A stretch of DNA of 64,000 nt from Odontocerum albicorne (lineage: Eukaryota > Arthropoda > Insecta > Trichoptera > Odontoceridae). The notes under the pieces were generated by a model. The model ran no database searches. It had not been told where the DNA came from and was given only the letters and a program-made list of their open reading frames with translations. Both the position numbers and the translations under genes were made by a program. Shown piece after piece: positions 42,745 to 54,319 of the stretch. The number at the start of each line of letters is the position of its first letter. Position 1 is the stretch's first letter. Location of the stretch: positions 2,809,366-2,873,365 of the forward strand of contig OX463846.1 of NCBI GenBank assembly GCA_949825065.1. The letters are read 5' to 3'.

Positions 42745-45125
42745 TTGTATTTCCCGGACATTTATATATGTACAATAAAATACCTTGAAATAGAAAATAA
42801 AAATTAATTACCATTCGTGATGAGATAAACCCATGTGATGACGTTGAAAAAGACTAATCTTCTTCTGCTTAAATCCAATTTGTTGAAAAGATCCATGGTT
42901 AGAACGATTCGTGAGTTTTCCATCAAAACCCACGTTCACGTAATACGAAAATCATGACTGATTCACCAGTCAATCACTCTCCCATGCACACAGCTTCACA
43001 ATACACTAAACTCACAAAAGAACCTCCAACAATGCCAGCAACTATTTCCAAATGGTCACGAAATCAAACAATCAACAATATATAAAAAAAATCACCGATG
43101 AACACATTAAACGCATTGAAATTTTGGAATCTATTCAAATGACGATTTATTCAAAACACGACACATCCGAATCGTACAAAAATAAACAAAATATACAATT
43201 ATAGAGGCTTGTCAGTAGGCTGTCTAGATTTGGTCAGGTTTCATGCAATTGACGCGTTGAAATCTGGCACCTACAACTTTCTTTAAGACTCAACTTTCTT
43301 AATAAATCACTTTATTTATTCGATACAAGCACACATTTACACTCACTAAAGTCAAATAAACTTGATCAAGACAGTTGTTTCGAACGAAATAATAAAAAGA
43401 AAAAACAATTGTTTTAACTTAAATTGGAGAACTTTGCTTTCTATAAAGCGAGTGAGGTTATGTTACGCGAATTTTTCGATCGTTTTCGTCCATTTTGCGA
43501 TGTGCATCATCCGTTTTCACTGCACATTTTTATTATTTATAACACTTTTTATGCCTTTAATGAATTTTCTGTATCAGATTCTAAATATTTGATAAAAATC
43601 GAACAAAAATATCCCGGAAATACGATGGCACATGCGCGGTGAATGGGCGCTCGATTCAACTGGTAGTCAATACCAAAACAAGAATCAATGAACTCAGAAC
43701 GAGTATAATACAAATTAAAACCACTTTATCAAAAATGTAAAACTTAACGCTTGTTTTCATTAAATTACTAACTGTTGAACATTATTTCTTTTACACTTTA
43801 CCTTAAGCCTTAAGGCATAATTTAATGCCTCCTAGATCGTGATTGTACAAAGACCGCAATGGCCTGCATACGCTAGTATACAATAATGAGTTTCGAGTAC
43901 GTAGCCACTCATTAAAAAGATGACGCATTATTGAAGATTCTAAACCTTCTGTTTAAATATATATTTAACATTTTGACTAGTGTTCATACTTTATTACCGT
44001 AGAAACTTGTTGAGTCAATGCATATATACTCACTGGTACCTCTCTCTTTTTCTCACTGGCCTTAGAACGGGACACCTGAGTCCGGTTTTTGAAGCTGGGT
44101 CTCTCAAGCGGTAAGCGTATTCAGAATAAGGTCTTCAAGAATGATTATTTTAGTGTTATTTTTCTTTGAATGTCTAAAGAAAGTTAATAATTATTTAAAA
44201 ATAATTTGAAAAACGTGGACATCGTAGAAGCGAGTCTCACCTACTCTACAATACACAAGTGCGTAATAATTTTTTGTCTTGAGCGTTTTGTTCGAAGCAA
44301 TTTTGCAGATATATTGAGGTCGATTTGTATTGAAGATATTCCTTTAGATTTATGGAAAAAAAAATATTTAAAAAACACCCATTGTAGTTGTGTCGATGCA
44401 ATGAGATATTTATTGGAAAAGTACTGTTTTTGTACGATGACAAACGATTTAGTGTAATATGTTTACACTGTGAAAACCACATGGGACATTGACCCGATTT
44501 TCTCAGGCGTTTTTGCAAAGCATAGTAGCAATTTACTTAGAATTTGACAAAGTTATTAGTTTGTGAAATTGTATGACATATTACCTTTCAGACAATTAAA
44601 ATTAATTTATTTTATTTAGAGTAATTTCTTTATTATGCCTATGGACCTCCTCAACATCTTCGAAGAGCCAGACTGATGCGTTGATAAAAAAAGTGGGGAG
44701 ATTTGTCTTCTCTGATTTACACATAAATGAAATAATGATTTTGTGTGTATATATGATACATAGTTGAAAAATCAAATGGTAACGTTTATTCATTCATTCG
44801 TATGGTATGTGTATTTAAGAGTTGGGTTGCGGCTGCATTGAAGAGCTTGGCCAGACGACAACTTGCCTTTGACATTACAAATCTAACCACTGGGTTAAAA
44901 ACAACTATGAGAGTAATCGGTTATACGAAAGCATATTTTTTTAAATGTGATGTTTTAAATTTTTCCAGATATTTATTGTAAACAAAAAATGCTTAAGCTG
45001 TATTTCTGGTCTGGTCTGTAAGTCTTTATGGTTAATGGTTAAACACATATTTTGATGAAAGTTAAAAGGATACATTTATATCATCGCGCCTTTTTCCTGT
45101 CAAGATACGCAGAACGAGTAAGGTG
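42745..45125. other. Unrecognised DNA, less AT-rich near 42840-43650
   Basis: No repeat shared with the rest of the window and no recognisable frame. The part around 43430-43660 has more CpG (GATCGTTTTCG, GCGCGGTGAATGGGCGC) and could be host regulatory or 5' UTR sequence, but nothing proves it. Confidence 0.35.
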
Positions 45126-45129
45126 CTTT

Positions 45130-45345
45130 ATTTTTATTAAACACTTTCATTGCAAATACAGTCTGGTGGACTCATTGGCAGGCAGCAATCTCTTCCAGCC
45201 AACCAGACAAAAGTAAATGAAGCAAGTTACATCGATGCATAAATAATTCAATTTACTATCCATCCCCACGGAATTTATAGATACATACGTGAGCATATGC
45301 CCAACAAACCCACAAAGACGGACATTCTTTTTCATATAAAGTCAT
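45130..45345 (-). repeat. Retroposon copy related to 4438-4728
   Basis: The reverse complement carries GAATGTCCGTCTTTGTGGGT, CATATGCTCACGTATG, GATGGATAGTAAATTGAAT and GTCTGGTTGGCTGGAAGAGA, then TTGCAATGAAAGTGTTTAAT. This copy keeps a fuller GAGTCCACCAGACTGTATTT tail than the first copy. No clear target duplication. Confidence 0.75.
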
Positions 45346-45356
45346 ATAAACAACCG

Positions 45357-45690
45357 CTGTGGGTGAGGAAGCGACGCTATTCACGTCTCACTCTTACTCT
45401 ACTTCGGTATATGGGAACGCAAGAAATAGAATCTCAGTTCGCTTGCTTCAGTAGCTCACGGGCTTTCGTTTGATGTGGTCGCTTTGTCCGTTTTGTGAAC
45501 GTCGGCCGATGGCTTTTTTCATGTTTTCAGGAATTAAATTTCAATTTTTATCACTTTAAATTTAATTTGTTTTGAGCGATTACCTATGAATATTCTTATT
45601 TTTCTGATTTGAAATCGCTGATTTTTACATGTGTATTGATGTGCATTGAATACACAGCACCGGAACGCGCGGATTTTTTTAGCACAGAAA
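45357..45690 (-). repeat. Dispersed 330-bp repeat, copy 2 (unclassified)
   Basis: Reverse complement partner of 25655-25985. It lies 12 bp from the retroposon copy at 45130-45345, whereas the first copy has no such neighbour, so the two are separate repeats. Confidence 0.75.
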
Positions 45691-45694
45691 GGAA

Positions 45695-46145
45695 AATATT
45701 AATATGGATTTGTTAAAATATATTTTCATTGAAAATAAATGTCCTCCAATATTTAAGGTCTTGTGAGTCGAATAATAAGGAAATAATGAACAGTTTAAAC
45801 TAAATGTCATCAAACAATAAAGTAATTGATGGCAATATCTTGTTGATACTACCTTTTGTGGTAATGAAAGAGGAAATCGCGGTTGGAAAGCAATTTAAGA
45901 AATACTTCGATAGAAAGTTATTAAAAATAAGACGACATAATTTTTTTTTAAAATAAACATAAGTTCCCTATTCAAAATGTTAAAACTCTCCTTTTTCAAC
46001 CCGGTGATTCCGTGTTTGATATGCGATAGAAATGAACATTTAATTTTAGTTTTTTTTTTTTTTTCATATTTTTGGTCGGTTGAAGAATGGCCAGATGGCA
46101 TTATGATCTCATAATAATAGGAAAATCATTATAGTGCTGTTTAAA
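45695..46145. other. AT-rich spacer
   Basis: Nothing recognised. Confidence 0.4.
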
Positions 46146-46149
46146 ATGT

Positions 46150-47165
46150 AGACTTTCCTTAAGGATGCTCATGATTTGATCCCACTGCAATAAACAAATT
46201 GCAAAATAAATATTCATTTAAATATCTACTCAAGGGCGCTTATGATTTGATCCCACTGCTATAAACAAATTACAAAATAAATATTCATTTAAATATCAAC
46301 TTAAGGGCGCTTATGATTTGATCCCACTGCTATAAACAAATTACAAAATAAATATTCATTTAAATATCAACTTAAGGGCGCTTATGATTTGATCCCACTG
46401 CTATAAACAAATAACAAAATAAATAGTAATTTAAATATCTACTTAAGGGCGCTTATGATTTGATCCCACTGCTATAAACAAATTACAAAATAAATATTCA
46501 TTTAAATATCAACTTAAGGGCGCTTATGATTTGATCCCACTGCTATAAACAAATAACAAAATAAATAGTAATTTAAATATCTACTTAAGGACGCTAATGA
46601 TTTGATCCCACTGCTATAAACAAATTACAAAATAAATAGTCATTTAAATATCTACTTTAGGGCGCTTATGATTGGATCCCACTACTATAAACAAATAACA
46701 AAATAAATATTCAATTAAATATCTACTTAAGGGCGCTTATGATTTGATCCCACTACTATAAACAAATAACAAAATAAATATTCAATTAAATATCTACTTA
46801 AGGGCGCTTAGGTTTGATCCCACTACTATAAACAAATTATAAAATAAATATTCAATTAAATATCTACTTAAGAGCGCTTATAATTTGATCCCACTGCTAT
46901 AAATAAATTACAAAATAAATATTCATTTAAATATCTACTTAAGGGCGCTTATGATTTGATCCCACTGCTATAAACAAATTACAAAATAAATATCTACTTA
47001 AGGGCGCTTATGATTTGATCCCACTGCTATAAACAAATTACAAAATAAATATCTACTTAAGGGCGCTTATGATTTGATCCCACTGCCATAAACAAATTAC
47101 AAAATAAATATTCATTTAAAGAGTAGCGTCTCCTTAAGGGTGTTTATGATTTGATACCACTACAT
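46150..47165 (+). repeat. 71-bp minisatellite, about 14-15 copies
   Basis: The unit contains GGGCGCTTATGATTTGATCC, CACTGCTATAAACAAATTAC and AAAATAAATATTCATTTAAA. GATTTGAT occurs at 46173, 46244, 46315 and onward every 71 bp. Two versions (TATTCATTT with ATCAACTT, and TAGTAATTT with ATCTACTT) alternate at 46315-46570, a local 142-bp dimer. Around 46985-47060 units are shortened by loss of the TTCATTTAAATAT part. Edge units are more diverged. Confidence 0.93.
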
Positions 47166-47567
47166 AAACAAACTTTAAACATTACAAAATAAATGTTCAA
47201 ATTAATTTATTTAAGTTTTCAGCATTAGCTTTGTGTCATTTCATATAAGAATATTTGAAAATGATTCCTTTTTATTCCACGTATTACATTAACTCCCCTT
47301 TACGTCCTATCTCGAAGATTACATTTTTTTATATATAAATAAAGTGTACGGATTGAACGACATTGACTGCGGTCATTAGATTAGGAATTGTCCGTATTGC
47401 ATATGTATAGAGAAATATGATATTATAATCAGTGATGACCATTGTGACTTTATTGGTAGGACACCGAGCTTTGGTTTAAAGTATGGTTCGATCAAGTGAA
47501 TGATAACCCAAAGGAAGGAAATGTTAAAAATCAAAGGAGCAGTATGAATGCGAAAAAGGCCAAATAT
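47166..47567. other. Spacer
   Basis: No gene recognised. A GGTTCGATCAA near 47489 could be a SINE B-box relic. Confidence 0.4.
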
Positions 47568-47578
47568 GTTCATTGCAG

Positions 47579-47941
47579 CGCACAAGCTCCCGAAGCATTT
47601 TCTGTTGCCTGACTAGTCCACCTACAGTATTAGCTGGGACGACCAAGGTCTGAGTGAATGTGATGGAATACAAGTAGCCTGAACGAGTGGACTTGTTTTT
47701 GCTGAATAATTAGTGTAAGAATTGTTATCTAGTTATAAGTAGTATGTAGGTGTTAATTATTTCTAAGATCTCATATATTAAGATTGAATAAATAAAATAA
47801 AATGATATGTAGGAAAATAAGTTTAAATAAGTGCATAAATTATAACATATAATTAAGATTAGTTAAGTAATAAATTTGTATATAGGTATAGCCTTGACGA
47901 ATGTTTGTATAGTAATTTACTTGTTTAATAAAAAAAAAAAA
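47579..47941 (+). mobile_element. Retroposon family P with poly(A) and 11-bp target duplication
   Basis: GTTCATTGCAG occurs at 47568-47578 and 47942-47952. The insert ends in a run of 12-13 A. It contains CTGACTAGTCCACCTACAGT, TAGCTGGGACGACCAAGG and TATAGCCTTGACGAATGTTT. The reverse-strand copy at 63030-63440 and the partial copy at 16395-16602 are relatives. No coding frame; likely the 3' end of a poly(A) LINE or a SINE. Confidence 0.88.
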
Positions 47942-48071
47942 GTTCATTGCAGTATAATTTTTTATAATTATTTTCGTCAATAGACATACACTTTCAATGT
48001 GGGTGGTCTTTTGTAACATGACACCAGCCTGATATAAACACAGTTGTCATATTGAACCAGGATCATTTAAT

Positions 48072-48113
48072 CTGAAGAAAGCCTCGGGATTGGAGGTAGA
48101 AATACGTGTGTCG
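48072..48113 (+). ncRNA. Hammerhead-ribozyme-like motif (candidate)
   Basis: CTGAAGA fits the CUGANGA core. It is followed by a possible helix II (GCCTC with GAGGT, loop GGGATTG), then GAAA, then a short helix III (TAC, loop GT, GTG) and TC, which is the order of a type I hammerhead. Two extra A before helix II and an extra A before GAAA weaken it. Such motifs are reported in Penelope-like elements; helix I is not evident and activity is unknown. Confidence 0.4.
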
Positions 48114-48643
48114 GAGGTTTAATTTAATTAGTGTAATAACAAAGTTATTTATTGTTAAATATACTAGACCTTCATTTCATCGTGTAGCATATTTGCTACA
48201 AACCGAAAATCTACTAATATTTGTATAGAATATTTGAATTTCATATATCTTCATGTTGTATTAAATATGTTACATTCCCATCTACCTATTAAGTTAGGCG
48301 AGCTGTCGCTAGTGGCGCTAGTTTATGCAAAATCTCCATTTTACTTTGACATTTGGGAGACGATTGACGCGCTTCGTTTACTCCAGTTTCTTAGACATAT
48401 TTTTAGTTGAAAAAAGCCGTTGTTTTCAAATAAAAAAATATAGCTATATTGCCAGATGGTTTTTTTTATCATGGTCAATAATTGATTTTATGTAATAATA
48501 AAAAATATTATCAAATTTACACTATGCATCGGTGATACTTTGTATTGACAGTACTTGTATGTACGGTATAACATGATAATATCTCATATTTTCATATTGC
48601 TTGCATATATTTATTTATATTTTATTCATATTTATGTTTTAGC

Positions 48644-50593
48644 ATGTCTAAAGGAAACAAAGATCCCCTTACGGAAGAAGAATTGCTTAAAATATTAGAG
48701 AATTTTGACAATAGTGAAGATGAGTTGGGCAATGATTCAGATGATGACTACAATTACAATGAAGGAGATATTTTGGAAAAGCATGACGTTACATTTGAAT
48801 ACATTGATGAAGAAAATGTTACATTTGAATACATTGATGAAGAAAATGTTACATTTGAATACATTGATGAAGAAAATGTTACATTTGAATACATTGATGA
48901 AGAAAATGTTTCTCTTAATGAACCTATGCCATCTACGAGTACATCTATGGACACTAATACAGAGTATGTTTGTAGACAAGAAGAATCCACTTGTATTGTT
49001 TCTAATAATAACGATAAAGTTGTTTATAAAAAAGTATTGTAGACTAAAAAAAATTTTTAATATTGATGAAGATGCTTCGCAATTTAAAGGTTCATCTGCT
49101 CTTCCAGGTTTTATGATTTCGCAATTAGATACACCATATGACTTTTTCAAGTCTTTTTCGACGATAATTTTATTGAACTTATTTGTCGGCAAACAAATCT
49201 TTATGCCACGCAGAAAAAGCCCAATAATGCTCCTGTTTTTGAAACCAAAGACATAAAAAATTTATCGGGATATGCCAATACATGTATGTTGTCTCGCTGC
49301 CGAGAACGAGATGTTATTAGAGGGATGACATAGGAATAAAAGACGTTAGAGAGGCAATTTCAATTAATAAATTTGAAAAGCTAAAAAACACATTACACTT
49401 TAATGATAACAGTAAAATGCGGGATAGGAATGATCCAAAATATGACAACTCATGGAAACTGAGGAGCCTAGTTGATGAATTGAACACTAAATTTTCTTCA
49501 GTCCCCAAAGAACCTCGTTTGGCTATTGATGAACAAATTTGTGCATGAAAGTTAGACATCATATGAAGCGGTACATGCCCCTCAAACCTAATAAATGGGG
49601 TTTTAAACTTTTCATTTTATGTGGCGCCTCTGGGTTTGCATACAATTTCGAAATATTTACTGGTCCGGAGAATCACTACACCAGAATAATCTCAAATGAA
49701 CCGAACCTTGGTGCTACTGGAAACGTTGTAGTAAGGCTTGCCAGAGTTATTGAAAAAAATCAAAATTTCAAATTATATTGCGACAATTACTATATATCGT
49801 TGCCACTAGTTGTATACGTGGCCAAACAAAATATATATGATAGGAACAGTCCGTAGGAATCGGATTCCCAATTGTAAATTGACGAAGGAGTCAAAAATGA
49901 AAAAAACAACCCAGAGGCACTTCTGGAGAATATGTGGCCTATGTTGACGGGGTAGAAGTAAGTAATGTGCAGTGGCTTGACAATAATCCTGTCACATTAC
50001 TTTCCACTTGCACATGAGAACTTCCTAAAACAAAGATCAAGAGGTTCGATCGGAAGCGAAGGGAAAAAATAGACATTGATTGCCCAAATGTTATTAAGGA
50101 GTACAACAAACATATGAGTGGCGTCGATCTGATGGACAGTCATATCGGTAGGCATCACATACCATTGAGATAAAAAAAGTGGTATATTAGGATATGTTTC
50201 CATCATATTGATGTCACCGCAATTAATGCTTGGCTACTGTATTGCCGGGCTTATAAACAAAAAGGTGTAGTTTCCAACATGAACCTTTGGGAGTTTCAGT
50301 TGGCACTCGCTAAAAGTCTATGTTGCGTGGGAATGTCACGCGACAGAAAGAAAGGTCGACCATCTGATGTCGAAATGAATCTTGAGGCCAAGCGCCATCG
50401 AGGACCGACTGCTCATGTTCCCCCACCAAACATACGAAGAGATCAATTGCCTCATTGGATAGAGTACACAAATGCTAGACAAAGGTGTAAATTGTCCAAT
50501 TGCAATGGTTTTACCCATTACAAATGTTGCAAATGCGGAGTACATCTTTGTCTAACAAAAGACAAAAATTGGTTTAAAATATTCCATGAGTAA
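48644..50593 (+). pseudogene. piggyBac transposase pseudogene
   Basis: The start ATG at 48644 opens an acidic N-terminal domain of 132 codons, which ends at a stop after a frameshift near 49040. The remainder is spread over several frames: TPYDFFKSF near 49130; ELICRQTNLYA near 49175; INKFEKLKNTLHFND and LAIDEQIC near 49360-49545; YMPLKPNKWGFKLFILC at 49570; YCDNYYISLPL near 49780; SGVDLMDSHIGRHHIPLR near 50115. The three Asp of the DDD triad (IDEQ, CDN, GVD) are still present. The last frame (50279-50593) ends with a Cys-rich finger, RCKLSNCNGFTHYKCCKC and GVHLCLTKDKNWF, as usual at the C terminus. At least four frameshifts or stops make it inactive. Confidence 0.9.
48788..48907 (+). repeat. 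30-bp tandem repeat in transposase N terminus, 4 copies
   Basis: Four identical copies of GTTACATTTGAATACATTGA plus TGAAGAAAAT encode VTFEYIDEEN four times in frame. It lies in the acidic N-terminal region, which is poorly conserved in the family. Confidence 0.93.
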
Positions 50594-50837
50594 TTATAGG
50601 TTTTTGTTTTGTTTTGTCACATATTTTCTTAAACATATTTCTATTATACTATATTATTAAAAAGTACGACATGTTCATGATGCTGCGAATTCGCTTCAAA
50701 TATTTTTTTATAAAAATAAAGGTATAAATAAATGAATAAATTTTTTTAATTATTTTTCCCATTTTTTACTGTACAATTAATAACTAAAAGTATTTTTTTT
50801 TGGTAAAATAAAAAAAAATCATGAAATGAAGGGTTAA

Positions 50838-51052
50838 TATAAGGAAGAAGCAGAAAACGCTTCTGGAGGGATCATGTGGACCGCATGGAGGATTTAAGAC
50901 TGGCACGAATCGCTAAGACTGAAAACCCTAACAGCATGATATTACCAGGAAGGACGCCGAAAAGGTGGAATGACAGCTGGACGTCATCATCCCAGGACAG
51001 CCCACCGTCACAAACAGGTAATACGACCTAAACCAAGAGGAAGAAGAATAAT
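50838..51052 (+). pseudogene. RTE-like LINE C-terminal end (family E)
   Basis: It matches the end of the copy at 37830-38445: CGCTTCTGGAGGGATCATGT, GATCGCATGGAGG-like, CTGGCA-GAATCGCTAAGACT, AAGGACGCCGAAAAGGTGGA and GTCATCATCCCAGGA. It ends in AAGAGGAAGAAGAA. It starts one base after the TTAA of the piggyBac end. Confidence 0.75.
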
Positions 51053-51054
51053 AT

Positions 51055-51765
51055 TCTTAAATAGAGTTCCACGAAGTTAAACTGAAACCTTTGATAAATT
51101 GGAATTTATGTGTTGGAAAATAGCTCATATTAGATCTTGTCAATTTGTTTTCCTCCGAACACGGACGTATGGAAGAAAATTAATATAGATAAAAACTGCG
51201 GAAAACACTTATTTTTAATATTTTCAGTAAATTTCCTATTTCCAGTTGTTTCACGAATGAGCAGTGTAAACAGCGTTTCTCTTTTCAGAACAGAAATACT
51301 GAAACTTGTATCTTTGTCAAAGCGTTATTCGATAGTGTTGGAACTCTTAGAATGTTAGAGGAGGGTGACCAAATGATATGGTTTATGTATTGGGAATGAA
51401 AAATAAATATTAAGATATAAAATGATGGAAGTAGCTGCGAAAAGTAATTTCGTGGCTTGTCTAATTACCGGGAAATTTTAGTGATATCTATTTGATTACC
51501 GATGACACCATTGCTGGTATAAATGGTATAAATAATTTAGTTAACTTGTAATTAATTATTGCATCAAATTATATTTTTATTACATGTAGTAAAGCCAGAT
51601 GGGATTGTAACTATAAAACAATTTCTATCAATAAGCCAGTAAGATTGCAAAATTAATATTTTTAATACAAGCGTCACAAGTCTTTTTCTAAACTTTTTTG
51701 TGTAAGAGTATTATTTGGCGAAATTATTACTTTGTTGTTATCTCTAAAAACCACCTAGAAACGTG
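51055..51765. other. AT-rich spacer
   Basis: Nothing supported. Confidence 0.4.
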
Positions 51766-51769
51766 ATTA

Positions 51770-51900
51770 AGAAGTCTTAAATGAAAACTAGAATTAAACC
51801 CCTTTTTATAAAAATATCTGGTTCCAATTGCAATTGAACCCGCAAGCCCCCGGGGGCGGAGACTTGCGTCTTTTCAACTAGGGCAAAAAGGTTATCTGTA
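51770..51900 (-). repeat. tRNA-headed SINE
   Basis: On the minus strand it has CCCTAGTTGAAAAGACGC, then GGGGGCTTGCGGGTTCAATT with a B box. The body continues to about 51770; the typical tail is not clear. Confidence 0.6.
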
Positions 51901-52261
51901 CTCTTATTCAAGCAACTTAAAAAACTAACAACAATAATCACGTTCGATAATAGTAAAATAAAACAAGAAATTAAAATATATATATATGTATGTGAATTCA
52001 AGATTCATTTACGAAATAAGGTTAATTGGACGCTTTAAAAATGTCTGGGCTCGTCTTGTACGACCCTCTTGATCAAGAATTGCCTCAGGGAAAGAGAAGA
52101 AACCCAATCATGGTGTTTCATACATGTTTTACGGCCCAAACCCTTATATGTTATCATACGAAATTCAAAAAAACATGCGCAAAAAAATGCTTGTAAACAT
52201 TCGAATACAATTTTAATTTAAAATAAATACAGAAAATACAAAATTATGTCTATATATTATA

Positions 52262-53219
52262 CTAGGCGCGTCCAGAAAGTAAAGAACGATTGCGCTCCAC
52301 GCCTTGAGCCGATACTCCACCACCGCGATCGTATGCGCGCCAGTTAGCTCCTTTCTTCGCTTCAGTGCGAGCCGAATTTTGTTGTTGAACGGTCGTGCGT
52401 CTTTGTTCTGTAACCTTTCAAAATGCCTGCGCCCCTCGAAAATCCCGCCAAATTTGAAGTGCGTAGTGTTTCGTTATCTGAATGCACAAAAGGTTCGGCC
52501 TATCGAAATTTATAGACAACTTTAAGCACAGTACATGAATCTTTTCCACAATTTTCACGATCGCTTCTACATGAAATAGTGACAGAGCACCTTGGCTACA
52601 AAAAAATGTGTGCTCGGAAAAGAAAAACCGAATCTCAACACCAGAAAAGTGATGGCAACAGTTTTTTTGGGACCGAAAGGGTTTGATCCACGTAGAGCTT
52701 ATGCCAAGAGGACACACAATAAACTCAGAGGTCTATTGTGAAACTCTTCAACGACATAGACACGCCATCCAAAATAAGAGACGTGGAATGTTGTCGGGAA
52801 ATGTGGTTTTGATTCATGACAATGTGCGGCCTCATGCATCAGCACGAACACAGCGAGAACTTCAACGTCTTAAGTCGGAATTTTTTTGGGCATCCTTCTT
52901 ACAGCCCTGACATGGCACCAAGTGATTTTCACTTATTCCCGAAACTAAAGGAATTTTTGGGTGGAAAACAGTTCGCAAACGACAAAGACCTCAAACAAGA
53001 AGTGACATCCTGGCTCCAATCTTTGATGGTAGAAGAGTATAACATCGGAATTGAATAATTGGTTCCACGTTACAATAAGTGCTACAGCTTGACAGCTATA
53101 GCGACTACATTGAAAAAATAGAGTAAGGTACTGTGACTTTGTAAATAAAGTTTTGTGTTGACATCTTTCGTTTTTATTTAGTTATGCCAAAACGTTCTTT
53201 ACTTTCTGGACGACCCTCG
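52262..53219 (+). mobile_element. mariner element, internally deleted
   Basis: Left end CTAGGCGCGTCCAGAAAGTA.. (52262-52288) and right end ..TACTTTCTGGACGACCCTCG (53193-53219) are 27-bp TIRs with about four mismatches. TA lies on both sides (52260-52261, 53220-53221). The length of 958 bp is shorter than the usual 1.3 kb of autonomous mariners, consistent with the deletion in the transposase. Confidence 0.92.
52423..53058 (+). pseudogene. mariner transposase pseudogene
   Basis: The N terminus MPAPLENPAKFEVRSV and, one frame over, RYLNAQKVRPIEIYRQL belong to the first helix-turn-helix. Then a large deletion removes the second DNA-binding part and the first catalytic Asp. The C-terminal catalytic part remains in several frames: FFWDRKGLIHVELMPRG, INSEVYCETLQRHRHAIQNK, VVLIHDNVRPHASA (second Asp), YSPDMAPSDFHLFPKLKEFL (third Asp) and VTSWLQSL. 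Frameshifts occur near 52490 and 52890. It is inactive. Confidence 0.92.
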
Positions 53220-53344
53220 TATATAAATGTTTTTGTTAAATATTTTCTTTTATGTTTATTAATATGTATTGTGTTATCCCTTTTGTTGAATTGCTTATGA
53301 AGACTTTCTAAAGATCATGACTGGAAAAGAATATTGTGGTCGTC

Positions 53345-53830
53345 CTCATCAATCGATCCATTCATCGTCGTTGCTGGGCCTCTTAGTCGAAGATCCTCTC
53401 GCCATTCCAACGTCAAGTCAATTGTAAAGCGATGCTGTGCCGTGGAATTTTCGTTTCTATCTTTTTTTCCCTCCTCTTTAAGTAAGTGAGCTGTTGCACA
53501 CCAGCAAACTCATCGGCCACACTGGTGTACTTGATCTGATGGCACACTTAAAGTGAGACGATCGGAGCACACCGGCATATTTTTTCACTTCTTTTTTAAA
53601 ATATACATGATCGAAGTCATGGGTATCCTTATACCCCCAAATACTAGATGGAAAAAATGCAAGTATCATTCGAGGGGAGTAGCACAGCGTGGGGTACCAA
53701 CTAGTAACCTTCCGCATGAAAGTCCAGTGCGGTACCGTGCGGTCATGTACCTCGATCAATATATCCATTAGATTTAATAACACTGGAGTAGGTGCATAGC
53801 TTTATGTCTGACGTCGTACATATTGATAAT
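53345..53830. repeat. Dispersed repeat, copy 2 (unclassified)
   Basis: Partner of 11020-11317, same orientation, longer and with an extra 80-bp segment (about 53655-53700). A block GGAGTAGGTGCATAGC..CGTCGTACATATTGAT at 53785-53830 recurs, diverged, at 54122-54165. Confidence 0.65.
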
Positions 53831-53919
53831 ACTACCACATACCGAGAATTCAGAATAATCTCAAAGACAAAATATACACCAGGTTGTGAACTTCCCATAT
53901 TTTAGAAACAGCAAATTTA

Positions 53920-54070
53920 GTGACCTGGTTAGCAAGGCGACTGTTGTTCAATCTAGGGGTTGCGCATTCAATTCTGCAGGACCGAGATTTTTTAAAGAAG
54001 ATTTTAGTGTGGTTTTCACTTAAGGCTAGTTAAATACCTTTGTGGTTAGTTGAAAGAGATTGTTACTAAA
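53920..54070 (+). repeat. tRNA-headed SINE
   Basis: Head: TGACCTGGTTAGCAAGGCGA and GGGGTTGCGCATTCAATTCT (B-box-like). Tail: TGTGGTTAGTTGAAAGAGAT followed by TGTTAC. Confidence 0.65.
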
Positions 54071-54084
54071 AAAAAACAATTTAA

Positions 54085-54310
54085 CATGGAGAGTCGAAAT
54101 TGTCTTCAAGTTAAAAAACATTGAAGTAGGTACGTAGCTCGCTGTCCGTCGTCGTACATGTTGATTGTATCCAATAATATCCTCGTAAATAAAATCCATA
54201 CAAGATTTTGGTTTTTATTTCGGCAACCACAAATAATCGAACCCGAAGCCTCCAGATGAAATACAAGCATCTTACCAACTGGCCTACCTGAGCTGCCGTG
54301 CTTCATTTTT
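54085..54310 (-). repeat. tRNA-headed SINE with unknown body
   Basis: On the minus strand the head reads CAGTTGGTAAGATGCTTG and GGAGGCTTCGGGTTCGATTA (B box). The part below 54185 includes the block shared with 53785-53830. Confidence 0.6.
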
Positions 54311-54319
54311 AAAGCATAT

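Larger units (their letters stand above)
48168..50833 (+). mobile_element. piggyBac-family DNA transposon, inactive
   Basis: The right end is AAATGAAGGG followed by TTAA (50834-50837). The left end, ACCTTCATTTCAT at 48168-48180, is its inverted counterpart (CCCTTCATTTCAT) with one change; the left TTAA has mutated to CTAG (48164-48167). A small palindrome GTAGCATATTTGCTAC lies inside the left end. The interior holds a broken piggyBac transposase. The length (2.67 kb) is typical of the family. Confidence 0.85.

Noticed and set aside
42840..43660. Host promoter or 5' UTR
   Set aside because: Slightly more CpG and no repeats, but no coding exon, splice site or core promoter motif I can defend.
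46150..47165. CRISPR-like regular repeats
   Set aside because: The whole 71-bp unit is repeated, with no unique spacers, and the setting is an animal genome.
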